A stretch of 64,000 nucleotides of DNA from Tsukamurella paurometabola (lineage in GTDB: Bacteria > Actinomycetota > Actinomycetes > Mycobacteriales > Mycobacteriaceae), in assembly GCF_900631615.1 (NCBI RefSeq), contig NZ_LR131273.1:124001-188000 (forward strand), given 5' to 3'. Of the stretch, positions 1 to 7,622 are shown piece after piece (the stretch's first letter is position 1; every line of letters begins with the position of its first letter). A program made the position numbers and the translations under genes. The notes under the pieces are model-generated. The model saw only the letters and a program-made list of their open reading frames with translations, was not told where the DNA came from and did not search any database.

Positions 1-1774
1 TGCCCGCGCCGGGCCGGCCCGACGGTGCGCCGGGGTCCCGTTCGAGGTGGATCAGCTGCCCCGAGATGCGGGTCCGCTCCAGCGCGTCGAAGACGTCACG
101 CCCCAGATCGTCCGGCAGTTCGACGATGCTGTGATCCGGGCGGATGCTGATGTGACCGAAGTCGCTCCGCCGCAGGCCGCCCTCGTTCGCGATGGCGCCC
201 ACGATCTGCGACGGCGTCGCGTGCTGCCGCTTCCCCACCGCGATCCGGTACGGCACCATCGGGCGGCCCGTCTTGCGGTGCGTCGACGGCTCGCGGTCGC
301 GGTCCCGGCCGCGCGCGGGCCGGCCGTCGCGGTCGCCGAAGTCCCGGTCCTTGCGGTCGCGGGCGTTGCGCTCGCGCTCGGGCGGGTCGGGCTTGAGCAG
401 GAACGACGCACCGTCGCGCGACTGCAGCGCGAGCGCGGCGGCCACGTCGACCAGCGGGACGTCGTTGGCGCCCACGTAGTCCTCGATCAGCCGGCGGAAG
501 AGCTGCAGGTGGTCGTTGCTGAGGTTCTCGGTGATCGACTCGCCGAACTTCTCCACGCGGTGTGCGTTGACGTCCTCGACCGACGGCAGGCCGATCTCGG
601 TGAGCGGCTGCCGGGTGGCCTTCTCGATGGCGCGCAGCAGGTGCCGCTCGCGCGGGGTCACGAAGAGCAGCGCATCACCCTTGCGGCCGGCGCGGCCCGT
701 GCGCCCGATGCGGTGCACGTACGACTCGGTGTCGTGCGGGATGTCGTAGTTCACCACGTGGCTGATCCGCTCGACGTCGAGGCCGCGGGCCGCGACGTCC
801 GTGGCCACCAGGATGTCGATCTTGCCGTCCTTGAGCTGGCCGATCGTGCGCTCGCGCTGCGCCTGCACGATGTCGCCGTTGATCGCGGCGGCGGCGTGGC
901 CGCGGGCGCGCAGCTTCTCCGCGAGTTCCTCGGTGGCCGACTTGGTGCGGACGAAGATGATCATGCCGTCGAACTCCTCCACCTCGAGGAGGCGGGTGAG
1001 CGCGTCGAGCTTGCGCTGGTGCGCGACCTGCAGGTAGCGCTGGGTGATGTTCGAGGCCGTCGCCGTCTTGGCCTTGACGGTGACCTCGACCGGGTCGTGG
1101 AGGTACTTCTTGGAGATCTTGCGGATGCCGGCGGGCATCGTCGCCGAGAACAGCGCGACCTGCTTGAACTCCGGGGTGTCGGCGAGGATCCGCTCGACGT
1201 CCTCCTGGAAGCCCATGGTGAGCATCTCGTCGGCCTCGTCGAGCACCAGGAACTCGAGTTCGGAGAGGTCGAGCGTGCCCTTCTCGAGGTGGTCGATCAC
1301 GCGACCCGGCGTGCCCACGATGATCTGCGCGCCGCGGCGCAGGCCCGAGAGCTGCACGCCGTAGCTCTGGCCGCCGTAGATCGGCAGCACGGTGATGTTC
1401 GGCATGTGCACGGCGTACTTGCCGAAGGCCTCCGAGACCTGCAGCGCCAGCTCGCGGGTCGGGGCCAGCACGAGCGCCTGCGGCTTGCGGCTGTCACCGT
1501 CGATCTTGGACAGCACGGGCACGGCGAAGGCCGCGGTCTTACCGGTGCCGGTCTGCGCCAGGCCGACGACGTCGCTCCCGGAGAGCAGCGGCGGGATCGT
1601 GGCGGCCTGGATCGGCGACGGGTTCTCGTAGCCGACCTCGGCGAGTGCACGCAGGACGCGTTCATCGATCCCGAGGTCGAGGAAGGTCACGGGATCGGCT
1701 TCGTTCTCCGGGGCCTGCACGTCGGTGGCGACGGCGGCGGGGGCGGTGCGCTCAGCACCGAATTCATCAGACAT
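1..1774 (-). CDS. deaD: DEAD-box ATP-dependent RNA helicase, DeaD/CsdA type (3' end outside window)
   Basis: This is an ATP-dependent RNA helicase of the cold-shock/ribosome-assembly DeaD type, acting on structured RNA in the cytoplasm. The reading frame from the ATG at 1774 stays open to the window edge (over 590 residues). The sequence shows the Walker A motif AQTGTGKT near residues 72-79, the DEAD box near 179-182, an SATMP motif III, HRIGRTGRAG motif VI, an Arg/Asp-rich linker, and a C-terminal DbpA-type RNA-binding domain (RIAVGKRQHATPSQIVGAI). The acidic start (MSDEFGAE) follows a purine stretch. The stop codon lies left of position 1, so the gene is partial only because of the window cut. 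It is divergent from the acyl-CoA ligase gene. Family assignment is secure; the exact RNA targets are unknown. Confidence 0.95.
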   Translation of the reverse strand, partial: MSDEFGAERTAPAAVATDVQAPENEADPVTFLDLGIDERVLRALAEVGYENPSPIQAATIPPLLSGSDVVGLAQTGTGKTAAFAVPVLSKIDGDSRKPQALVLAPTRELALQVSEAFGKYAVHMPNITVLPIYGGQSYGVQLSGLRRGAQIIVGTPGRVIDHLEKGTLDLSELEFLVLDEADEMLTMGFQEDVERILADTPEFKQVALFSATMPAGIRKISKKYLHDPVEVTVKAKTATASNITQRYLQVAHQRKLDALTRLLEVEEFDGMIIFVRTKSATEELAEKLRARGHAAAAINGDIVQAQRERTIGQLKDGKIDILVATDVAARGLDVERISHVVNYDIPHDTESYVHRIGRTGRAGRKGDALLFVTPRERHLLRAIEKATRQPLTEIGLPSVEDVNAHRVEKFGESITENLSNDHLQLFRRLIEDYVGANDVPLVDVAAALALQSRDGASFLLKPDPPERERNARDRKDRDFGDRDGRPARGRDRDREPSTHRKTGRPMVPYRIAVGKRQHATPSQIVGAIANEGGLRRSDFGHISIRPDHSIVELPDDLGRDVFDALERTRISGQLIHLERDPGAPSGRPGAG

Positions 1775-1880
1775 TGTTTCCCCAGCATATGCGGTATCCG
1801 CCGTGCACGCGAAACACTATCGGATTCGGACATCCTCCGATAGGTTGTGCTCATTCCACTATCTGCATGAGGAGATGAAG

Positions 1881-3659
1881 TTGCGCATCGAGTCCACGGA
1901 ACCGACCCGGACCCACGCACCATCGGACAATCTGACCACCCGGGTCCGGGACCTCGCCGCGTCGGCACCGTCGACGGAACTGTTCCTGCGCCCGTCCGGG
2001 CCGGGCTGGACGCCCGTGACCGCCGCGCAGTTCAACGAGCAGATCACCGCGATCGGCAAGGGACTCATAGCGCGCGGAGTCGAGGTGGGCACGCGTATCG
2101 CGATCATGAGCCCGACGCGCTACGAGTGGGCCCTCCTCGACTACGCGAACTGGTCCGTCGGCGGGTCGACGGTGGCGGTGTACGAGTCGAACTCGGCCGC
2201 GCAGGTCGAGCACATCCTCACGGACTCGGCGTCGATCGCGCTCATCACCGATACCCGCGCGACCGCCGAGCGGATCGCCGCGGGCGTGCCCGCCGGCACC
2301 CAGGTGTGGGTGATCGAGGAGGGCCTGGTCGACGCCCTGGTGGCCGACGGCGCCGGCGTGTCGGACGACGACTACCTCGCCCGCGCGACCGCCGTGGAGG
2401 CCTCCGCCGAGGCGACGCTGGTCTACACCTCGGGCACCACCGGCAAGCCCAAGGGCGTCGTGCTCACCCACGACAACCTGCTCAGCGAGTACGACGCGAT
2501 CCACGAGGGTCTCGACAAGATGGCCGGGAAGAACGCGAGCACGGTGATGTTCCTGCCGCTCGCGCACATCTTCGCCCGCGCGATCTCGGTCGCCGCGGTC
2601 CACCACGGGATCCGCGTCGCGCACACCGCCGACCTGTCGAACCTGACGGGCCTGTTCGCGGAGCTCAAGCCGACGTACATCCTCAGCGTGCCGCGGGTGT
2701 TCGAGAAGGTCTACAACACGATGAGCAGCAAGGCCGAGGAGGGCGGCAAGGGCAAGATCTTCACCGCCGCGGTCGACACGGCGATCGAGTTCAGCAAGGC
2801 CCGGGACACGGGCGGCGCGGGCCTGGTGCTCAAGGTCAAGCACGCCCTGTTCGACAAGCTCGTCTACTCGAAGCTGCGCGAGGCGCTCGGCGGCAACTGC
2901 ACCTGCGCCGTCTCCGGCGGCGCCCCGCTCGGCGCGCGCCTCGGCCACTTCTTCCGCGGCGCCGGCGTGACCGTCTACGAGGGCTACGGCCTCTCGGAGA
3001 CCAGCGCGGCCATCACCTGCAACACCCCGACCGAGCAGCGGATCGGCACCGTGGGGCGCCCGGTCCCGGGGAACGAGGTCGCGATCGCCGACGACGGCGA
3101 GATCCTGCTCCGCGGCCCCGTCGTCTTCGGCGGGTACTGGGGCCTCCCCCAGGCCAACGCCGAGGCGCTGCAGGACGGCTGGTTCCACACCGGCGACCTG
3201 GGCTCCCTCGACGCCGACGGCTACCTGTCGATCACGGGCCGCAAGAAGGAGATCCTCGTGACCGCGGCGGGCAAGAACGTCGCGCCCGCGCAGACGGAGG
3301 ACGCGCTGCGGCAGCACCCGCTGGTCTCGCAGGCCATGCTCGTCGGCGACAAGCAGCCCTTCGTGGGCGCGCTCATCACCCTCGACCAGGAGGCCCTGCC
3401 CGGCTGGCTCGCGGCGCACGGCCTGCCCGCCGAGATGACCCTCGAGGAGGCCGCCGCGAACGAGACGCTGCTCGCCGAGATCGGCTCCGCCGTGGCGACG
3501 GCGAACGCGCTCGTGTCCAAGGCCGAGCAGGTGAAGAAGTGGAGCGTGCTGACCACGGACTTCACCATCGAGGGCGGCGAACTGACGCCGACGCTCAAGG
3601 TCAAGCGCAACGTGGTGATGGACAAGTACGCCGACGACGTGGCCGAGATCTACGCCTGA
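1881..3659 (+). CDS. Long-chain fatty-acid--CoA ligase (AMP-forming), FadD15-like
   Basis: The enzyme activates long-chain fatty acids to acyl-CoA through an acyl-adenylate. About 592 residues, normal for the FadD15 group. Visible motifs are the P-loop YTSGTTGKPKGV (about 180-191), the YEGYGLSETSA adenine-binding motif, GWFHTGDLG and the hinge/catalytic GRKKEILVTAAGKNVAP. Start choice: AGGAG (1870-1874) sits 6 nt before the TTG at 1881, whereas the ATG at 1875 abuts the AGGAG with no spacing, so TTG is preferred; the ATG would add two residues. The gene ends against a strong convergent hairpin shared with the DUF3817 gene. It is an ordinary housekeeping lipid gene in this group, and the chain length specificity is inferred from the family. 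Confidence 0.92.
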   Translation: MRIESTEPTRTHAPSDNLTTRVRDLAASAPSTELFLRPSGPGWTPVTAAQFNEQITAIGKGLIARGVEVGTRIAIMSPTRYEWALLDYANWSVGGSTVAVYESNSAAQVEHILTDSASIALITDTRATAERIAAGVPAGTQVWVIEEGLVDALVADGAGVSDDDYLARATAVEASAEATLVYTSGTTGKPKGVVLTHDNLLSEYDAIHEGLDKMAGKNASTVMFLPLAHIFARAISVAAVHHGIRVAHTADLSNLTGLFAELKPTYILSVPRVFEKVYNTMSSKAEEGGKGKIFTAAVDTAIEFSKARDTGGAGLVLKVKHALFDKLVYSKLREALGGNCTCAVSGGAPLGARLGHFFRGAGVTVYEGYGLSETSAAITCNTPTEQRIGTVGRPVPGNEVAIADDGEILLRGPVVFGGYWGLPQANAEALQDGWFHTGDLGSLDADGYLSITGRKKEILVTAAGKNVAPAQTEDALRQHPLVSQAMLVGDKQPFVGALITLDQEALPGWLAAHGLPAEMTLEEAAANETLLAEIGSAVATANALVSKAEQVKKWSVLTTDFTIEGGELTPTLKVKRNVVMDKYADDVAEIYA

Positions 3660-3676
3660 TCCCCCGCGCCCCACGA

Positions 3677-3717
3677 ACGACGCCGCCCGCTTCCCCGATG
3701 GGAGCGGGCGGCGTCGT
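3677..3717. terminator. Bidirectional terminator hairpin
   Basis: A perfect 15-bp stem (3677-3691 with 3703-3717) with an 11-nt loop lies between two convergent stop codons (acyl-CoA ligase at 3659, DUF3817 gene at 3731). There is no T-tract, as is common in GC-rich actinobacteria. It probably ends transcription from both sides. Confidence 0.7.
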
Positions 3718-3730
3718 CGGTGTCAGCGGG

Positions 3731-4108
3731 TCAGAGGTCGTACTGCGCGCGGATCTCGTCGGAGTTCTTCTTCTCGAAGTAGAAACCGAGGAGCGGGATG
3801 GTGCCGGCGAGCAGCGTCAGCAGGAAGCGCGGCGCGGGCCAGCGCACCTTGACGCCGAGGTCCAGCGTGAGGATGAGGTAGATGAAGTACCCCCAGCCGT
3901 GGATGATCGCGATGAGGCCGAGCCAGCCCGGGATCGGCCAGTCGAACGCCGGGGCCAGCAGGTACTTGTAGATCATCTCGGCACAGAGGATGAGCAGGAA
4001 GTAACCGGTGAAATTCGCCATGAACCGGTAGCGCGTGAGCGCGCCCCGGATCTGCGCACGACGCTTGTCCGCCAACTGCTGCGCGGTCGGCTTGGCGGCT
4101 CGGGTCAC
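3731..4108 (-). CDS. DUF3817 integral membrane protein (Rv1342c-like)
   Basis: A 125-residue membrane protein of unknown function with the DUF3817 pattern: a first membrane segment around residues 33-50, a second with the IIHGWGYFIYLI signature, and a third (LLTLLAGTIPLLGFYFE) near the end. Start is the GTG at 4108 (VTRAAKPTAQ), preceded by GAGGAG with 5-nt spacing. It overlaps the stop of the upstream gene by 4 nt (GTGA), so the two are translationally coupled. In M. tuberculosis the same pair (Rv1342c, Rv1343c) lies next to rdgB; here they are separated from rdgB by about 16 kb of inserted DNA. A second DUF3817 protein is encoded at 62542-62901. Confidence 0.85.
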   Translation of the reverse strand: MTRAAKPTAQQLADKRRAQIRGALTRYRFMANFTGYFLLILCAEMIYKYLLAPAFDWPIPGWLGLIAIIHGWGYFIYLILTLDLGVKVRWPAPRFLLTLLAGTIPLLGFYFEKKNSDEIRAQYDL

Positions 4109-4578
4109 TTCGTCTCCTCGGTGTGCTCGCTCCCCGCCAGTTCGGCGAGGAGCCGGTTGTACTCGTCGTGCGCCGGGTCGTCCGGCGCGGCGTCCGGGGC
4201 CGACGGTGCCGGCGCCCGGCTGGGCAGGAAGCCCTCGGGGATCGCGGTGAGCGTCGCCGACGACGGTTCGGTGGTGCGCACGCCGGCCGCGCGGGGGGCG
4301 CCGGCGTCGGACGCGGGACCGGGCGGCTCGACGGGGTCCTCCCCCTCGGCGACCAGGCGGTCCTGCAGTTCCGCCTCGTCCTCGAGCTGGACGAAGCGCT
4401 TGTAGCCCCAGACGAAGGCGACCGCGAACAGCGGCCACTGCATGGCGTAGCCGAGGTTGCGGGCGGATCCCGCGCTGGATTCGAAGCGGCCCCACTGCCA
4501 CCAGCCGAGCGCCAGGCAGGCCGCGGCCGCGATCACCACGAACGCGATCAGCGCGGGACGATGGCGGCGACGTTTCAC
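4105..4578 (-). CDS. Membrane-anchored protein, LprD/Rv1343c-like
   Basis: A 157-residue protein of unknown function. It has one N-terminal hydrophobic segment (residues 9-27) with a lipobox-like AAAAC, then GWWQWGRFES, a second hydrophobic stretch (MQWPLFAVAFVWGYKRFV), and a Pro/Ala/Glu-rich cytoplasmic-type tail. The W-W-x-W-x-R-F and NLGYAMQWP patterns match what I remember of mycobacterial LprD and related actinobacterial proteins; this is recall rather than a search. Start is the GTG at 4578: a -10-like TACCGT (rc of 4586-4591) ends 7 nt upstream, which fits a leaderless transcript. The stop overlaps the next GTG by 4 nt. A longer reading from 4665 would run through the promoter and is unlikely. 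Confidence 0.72.
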   Translation of the reverse strand: MKRRRHRPALIAFVVIAAAACLALGWWQWGRFESSAGSARNLGYAMQWPLFAVAFVWGYKRFVQLEDEAELQDRLVAEGEDPVEPPGPASDAGAPRAAGVRTTEPSSATLTAIPEGFLPSRAPAPSAPDAAPDDPAHDEYNRLLAELAGSEHTEETK

Positions 4579-4665
4579 GACCTCGACGGTACCCGTCCCG
4601 GCGGGAGTGTCCGAATGCCGGTAACGTGACCTGCGCCGCGGCCGGGCCCTACGTCCCCGCCGCAC

Positions 4666-4747
<82 letters not shown>

Positions 4748-4784
4748 CCCACGTTGCACAGCCCTGAACAGGCGATACCCCCGA

Positions 4785-5972
4785 CTACTCCCCCGCGTCG
4801 GCGGTCGGTGCCCACATAGTGCCCACACTCGGCGCTGAACGGGCCTGATTCAGCGCGATCGCAACGGCGTCGAGGTCACTGTCAAAAAGGTCCGAGTAGA
4901 CGTCCAGGGTCATCGCCGCGGAGGCGTGGCCGAGCATCCGTTGCACCGCCTTGACGTGCGCGCCGGCCTGCACCGCGAGCGACGCCGCCGTGTGCCGGAG
5001 GTCGTGCGCTGTCACCCTCGGCACCCCAGCGCGACGCACCGCATGCTCAAGCCACCCGGTACCCGACGCCGGCAGCTTCTGGTGCGCACCGTCCGGCCCG
5101 GGGAACAGCAGTCCGTCTCGGGGCTTGCCCTCGCACTGTTTCGCGAGCAGCTCGACGAGGAACTCGGGCAGCGCGACGGTGCGTGCCTCGTGCCCCTTCG
5201 GCGTGCCAACGCGGACGACGGTGCCGACGAGGACCGCGTTCTCGGCGACGGTGAGCCGACGCCGCAGGAGGTCGAGGTGTTCGACGCGCAGGCCGGTCGC
5301 CTCACCCCATCGCAGGCCGGTGTACGCGAGGAAGTAGACGAGCGTCGCGCGGTCGCCGGCCTCTGCCGCGAGCTGGTCCACCTGGGCGTGCGTGAGATAT
5401 CGCCGGGTCGTCTTCTTCGAGGGCTTCCGTGGCAGGTTCTCGACGCCGCGCGCAGGGTTGCGCGCGAGACGGCCCGCCTTGACCGCGCCGTCGAGGATCC
5501 CCGCGAGGATCCCGTACGCGCGGAGCACCACCACAGCCCCGGCGCCCTTCTTCACGACCTTCTCCACCTCGGTGCCGTCGCTCTGGACCTCGAGCTTGGT
5601 CACGGTGCGCTGCATGTCAGTGATCCACGTTTCGACTTCCCCGGTGGTGATCGAGGCGACCGCAGTCCCAGCCCACCGCGGCTCGACGTGCACCCGCCAC
5701 GCGGTGTCGTACGTCAGGTACCCGCTGGGCTTCATGGCGATCTTCTTAGCCGCGAGCCAGTCCGGCCCTAGTTCGCCGACCGTAATCCTCCCGAGTGCAG
5801 GCGGTACGTACTCTCCTCGCAGCTTCTCCACCTCGACGGTGGCCGCGAACGCCTCGGCGGCGCGCTTCGTGGTGAACCCACGCTTGTCGGTCTGCCGGTG
5901 GTCGGGCATCCGGTAGCGGACCCGGTAGCGGCGGGCTCCGGACTGCAGCGTGTACGACTCAACGGTCGCCAT
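4785..5972 (-). CDS. Tyrosine recombinase (satellite integrase)
   Basis: A site-specific recombinase that should integrate and excise the element at tRNA-Leu. 395 residues. An N-terminal arm-binding domain (RYRVRYRMPDHRQTDKRGF, tyrosine-integrase AP2-like fold) is followed by a SAM-like core-binding domain and a catalytic domain with GLRWGEA (Arg, about 218), HDLRH (HxxR, about 322-326), LGHAS, and a Tyr in LDVYSDLF (about 357). All catalytic residues are present. The ATG at 5972 shares one base with the TGA of the repressor gene (TGATG), so int is coupled to the repressor. Two arm-type repeats (4809-4827) lie inside its 3' end, as in many actinophage integrases. Confidence 0.95.
   Translation of the reverse strand: MATVESYTLQSGARRYRVRYRMPDHRQTDKRGFTTKRAAEAFAATVEVEKLRGEYVPPALGRITVGELGPDWLAAKKIAMKPSGYLTYDTAWRVHVEPRWAGTAVASITTGEVETWITDMQRTVTKLEVQSDGTEVEKVVKKGAGAVVVLRAYGILAGILDGAVKAGRLARNPARGVENLPRKPSKKTTRRYLTHAQVDQLAAEAGDRATLVYFLAYTGLRWGEATGLRVEHLDLLRRRLTVAENAVLVGTVVRVGTPKGHEARTVALPEFLVELLAKQCEGKPRDGLLFPGPDGAHQKLPASGTGWLEHAVRRAGVPRVTAHDLRHTAASLAVQAGAHVKAVQRMLGHASAAMTLDVYSDLFDSDLDAVAIALNQARSAPSVGTMWAPTADAGE
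4809..4827 (+). repeat. Candidate integrase arm-type sites (left pair)
   Basis: TGCCCACA occurs at 4809-4816 and 4820-4827, spaced 11 bp. The same pair, in the same orientation with the same 11-bp spacing, occurs at 15079-15097 near the other end. Paired direct repeats flanking the att core at both ends are what arm-type sites of a tyrosine integrase look like. Confidence 0.65.
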
Positions 5973-6517
5973 CAGAACGGGTATTTGTCGTCTGGAAGCG
6001 CGAGTACGTCCTCGACCGTCTCGGACGCGCGGCGTCGGATCTCGTTCTGAGTGTGATTCGGCAACGCACTGAATGCCACCTTGGGCGAAGCGAACGGGCC
6101 GAGGTCGCCGCCCGGCCAAGATCCGTCTTCCTCCTCGCCCTGCCCCCAAGAGTCGCTACTGAGGGCTTCCGCCAAGCGTCTCTGCTCGAACTGCCAACCC
6201 CTCACTGCCATAACCACATCCCTCCGGGCCTGCTTCGTCAGATCGTCCAACCAAGACAGGCGGGCCGAGCCCACAGCAGCTTGAGTGCTGGCAGCCAGTT
6301 GACTGAGTGGCACATCGAATACCTCCGCCAGGGCGGTTGCCTCCCCGAGCTGTACTTGACGGCTTCCGTTCTCCACCTTGTAGACCGTCGCCTGATGCCA
6401 GCGATACCCACGCTTCGACATCGCTTCCGCAACATCTTCCTGCGTCATCCGATTCTCCTCGCGAATCGCCTTCAGGTTCGCGGCGATGCGCTGCTCGGCT
6501 GTCAGTTCGGCACTCAT
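5972..6517 (-). CDS. Cro/CI-family HTH repressor of the satellite
   Basis: A 181-residue DNA-binding protein. Residues 10-70 form a Cro/C1 helix-turn-helix (LKAIREENRMTQEDVAEAMS ... WHQATVYKVENGSRQVQLGEA). The rest is Trp/Glu-rich and not recognised; it may carry dimerisation or derepression functions. No LexA/CI Ser-Lys protease signature is evident, so derepression may depend on a helper-phage protein rather than RecA cleavage (inference). The gene is divergent from the excisionase-like gene, and three palindromes (6531-6609) lie in the control region, the first of them across its own promoter, which suggests autoregulation. It is followed directly by int. Confidence 0.85.
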   Translation of the reverse strand: MSAELTAEQRIAANLKAIREENRMTQEDVAEAMSKRGYRWHQATVYKVENGSRQVQLGEATALAEVFDVPLSQLAASTQAAVGSARLSWLDDLTKQARRDVVMAVRGWQFEQRRLAEALSSDSWGQGEEEDGSWPGGDLGPFASPKVAFSALPNHTQNEIRRRASETVEDVLALPDDKYPF

Positions 6518-6530
6518 GAGACCTCATGAT

Positions 6531-6609
6531 AATCCACTTTGGATTGACTCGCTCAATCCATCATGGTAGAACTCCAATAGCGACATTCGTTCGCAATCCA
6601 GATTGGAGT
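6531..6609. promoter_or_regulatory. Divergent switch region with three repressor-type operators
   Basis: Three 15-bp sites share AATCCA-N3-TGGANT: 6531-6545 (perfect AATCCA-ctt-TGGATT), 6555-6569 (second half TGGTAG, degenerate) and 6595-6609 (AATCCA-gat-TGGAGT). A rightward promoter is suggested by TTGACT (6544-6549), 17 nt, then TAGAAC (6567-6572). Site 2 fills its spacer. Site 3 covers the GGAG ribosome site of the excisionase-like gene. A leftward -10-like TATCAT (rc of 6525-6530) precedes the repressor start, and site 1 lies just upstream of it. The layout resembles a lambdoid operator array. Confidence 0.72.
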
Positions 6610-6615
6610 ATCTCA

Positions 6616-6834
6616 GTGTCCATCACGACCTTCACCCCACGGACGGGGATCGCCACCAACAAGGAAGTCGCCGAGTACCGGCGCATGACGACGGCGCAAC
6701 TTGCCCAGGAGCGATACCTGGGCCGCGGGCCGGCGTACATCAAGGATGCGGGCGGGCGTCGCATCACCTACCGCTGGGAGGACGTACACGCCTACATCGA
6801 GGGCAGCGTCGTAACTCCGCGAGGCGCGGCATAG
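6616..6834 (+). CDS. Excisionase-like small DNA-binding protein
   Basis: A 72-residue protein with a winged-HTH of the MerR/AlpA (HTH_17) kind: IATNKEVAEYRRMTTAQLAQ, then RGPAYIKDAGGRRITYRWEDVHAYIE, the usual strand-helix end in which a Tyr/Trp-containing segment closes the domain. Such proteins direct excision or activate the early operon of actinophages and PICIs. Start is the GTG at 6616 with GGAG at 6605-6608; earlier in-frame codons would run through the operators. It is the first gene of the rightward operon, consistent with control by the repressor. Excisionase versus activator cannot be decided from sequence. Confidence 0.75.
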   Translation: MSITTFTPRTGIATNKEVAEYRRMTTAQLAQERYLGRGPAYIKDAGGRRITYRWEDVHAYIEGSVVTPRGAA

Positions 6835-7170
6835 GTGAGCACCCCCACAACCTCCGTCCGAGACGGAGAGACCGCGGTGAAGCCTGCCCGCAACCGTGAA
6901 CGTGCCCGTCAGATCCTCGACCGCGCTGGCATCACCTGGTCGCAGTCGCAGATCGTGCGAGCTGTGCGGGCGTACGAGCTGAAAGCTGAGCCGGCGGGGC
7001 AAGCACTCGAGGTCTACCTGCGCGCCTTGCTCATCGAACGCGGCATGCAGCAAGCCGCAGCCCGCATCCCCCGTGAGGACCGGGCCCGCGCAACCGTCCA
7101 CACCGACATCACCGGTGAGACAGCGACCTGGCACTCACACCTTGCCGCACTCGCCCAGGAGGAACCGTGA
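6835..7170 (+). CDS. Hypothetical satellite protein (111 aa)
   Basis: I do not recognise the family. The GTG start at 6835 follows the stop of the preceding gene with no gap, and its stop overlaps a further in-frame GTG (GTGA, 7167). The protein is Ala/Arg-rich and looks helical (NRERARQILDRAGITWSQSQ, then RAVRAYELKAEPAGQALEVY), without membrane segments. The WSQSQI segment could be the recognition part of a helix-turn-helix, but this is weak. Its position in the early operon suggests a role in establishment or replication. Confidence 0.6.
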   Translation: MSTPTTSVRDGETAVKPARNRERARQILDRAGITWSQSQIVRAVRAYELKAEPAGQALEVYLRALLIERGMQQAAARIPREDRARATVHTDITGETATWHSHLAALAQEEP

Positions 7171-7316
7171 GCAGACCCCAGGAATCCCACTGCGACCTCG
7201 GACTCATCGAGGACGACTACACCGAAGACCTCCGCAAGACGCGGAATGCCCCGGATCACCAGCTTGCAGGCACGAGATCCGAGGCAACCGACCACACCCC
7301 ACCTAAGGAGCCGATC

Positions 7317-7622
7317 ATGACCAAGTCTACCGCCACCACCCAGGCCTCGCCGTGGATCGTCCGCGAGAAGGGCGTCGACACCGAGTGGCTGGCCGACGAG
7401 GTAGTCACCGTCGACGGCGACTCCGACACCGGTTGGGTCGAGTTCATCGCCGTCGCCGACCGCGACTTCGATGTGGAGATCGTGACCGAGCTGTGGATCA
7501 CTCCGAAGTACGGCGCCACCATCAAGATCGGCCACCAGCCTCACCAGTGGCACGCGGCCCTCGACGCTATGACCAAGGTGGTCGCCGCGCTCGATGCCGC
7601 CTACGCCGAGAAGGCCGCTTGA
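7317..7622 (+). CDS. Hypothetical acidic satellite protein (101 aa)
   Basis: I do not recognise this family. The ATG at 7317 has a strong site, AAGGAG, with 6-nt spacing. The same frame is open upstream to a GTG at 7167 that overlaps the previous stop (GTGA), so a 151-residue form is possible. The short form is acidic with alternating hydrophobic residues (EVVTVDGDSDTGWVEFIAVA, then FDVEIVTELWITPKYGATIK), suggesting a small beta-sheet domain with a C-terminal helix. Its stop overlaps the TTG start of the next gene. Confidence 0.6.
   Translation: MTKSTATTQASPWIVREKGVDTEWLADEVVTVDGDSDTGWVEFIAVADRDFDVEIVTELWITPKYGATIKIGHQPHQWHAALDAMTKVVAALDAAYAEKAA

Noticed and set aside
47-1843. A 598-residue open frame on the plus strand opposite the helicase gene
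   Set aside because: It is the antisense shadow of deaD. It is very rich in Arg/Val/Leu/Ala/Asp, has no domain, and the opposite strand carries all helicase motifs.
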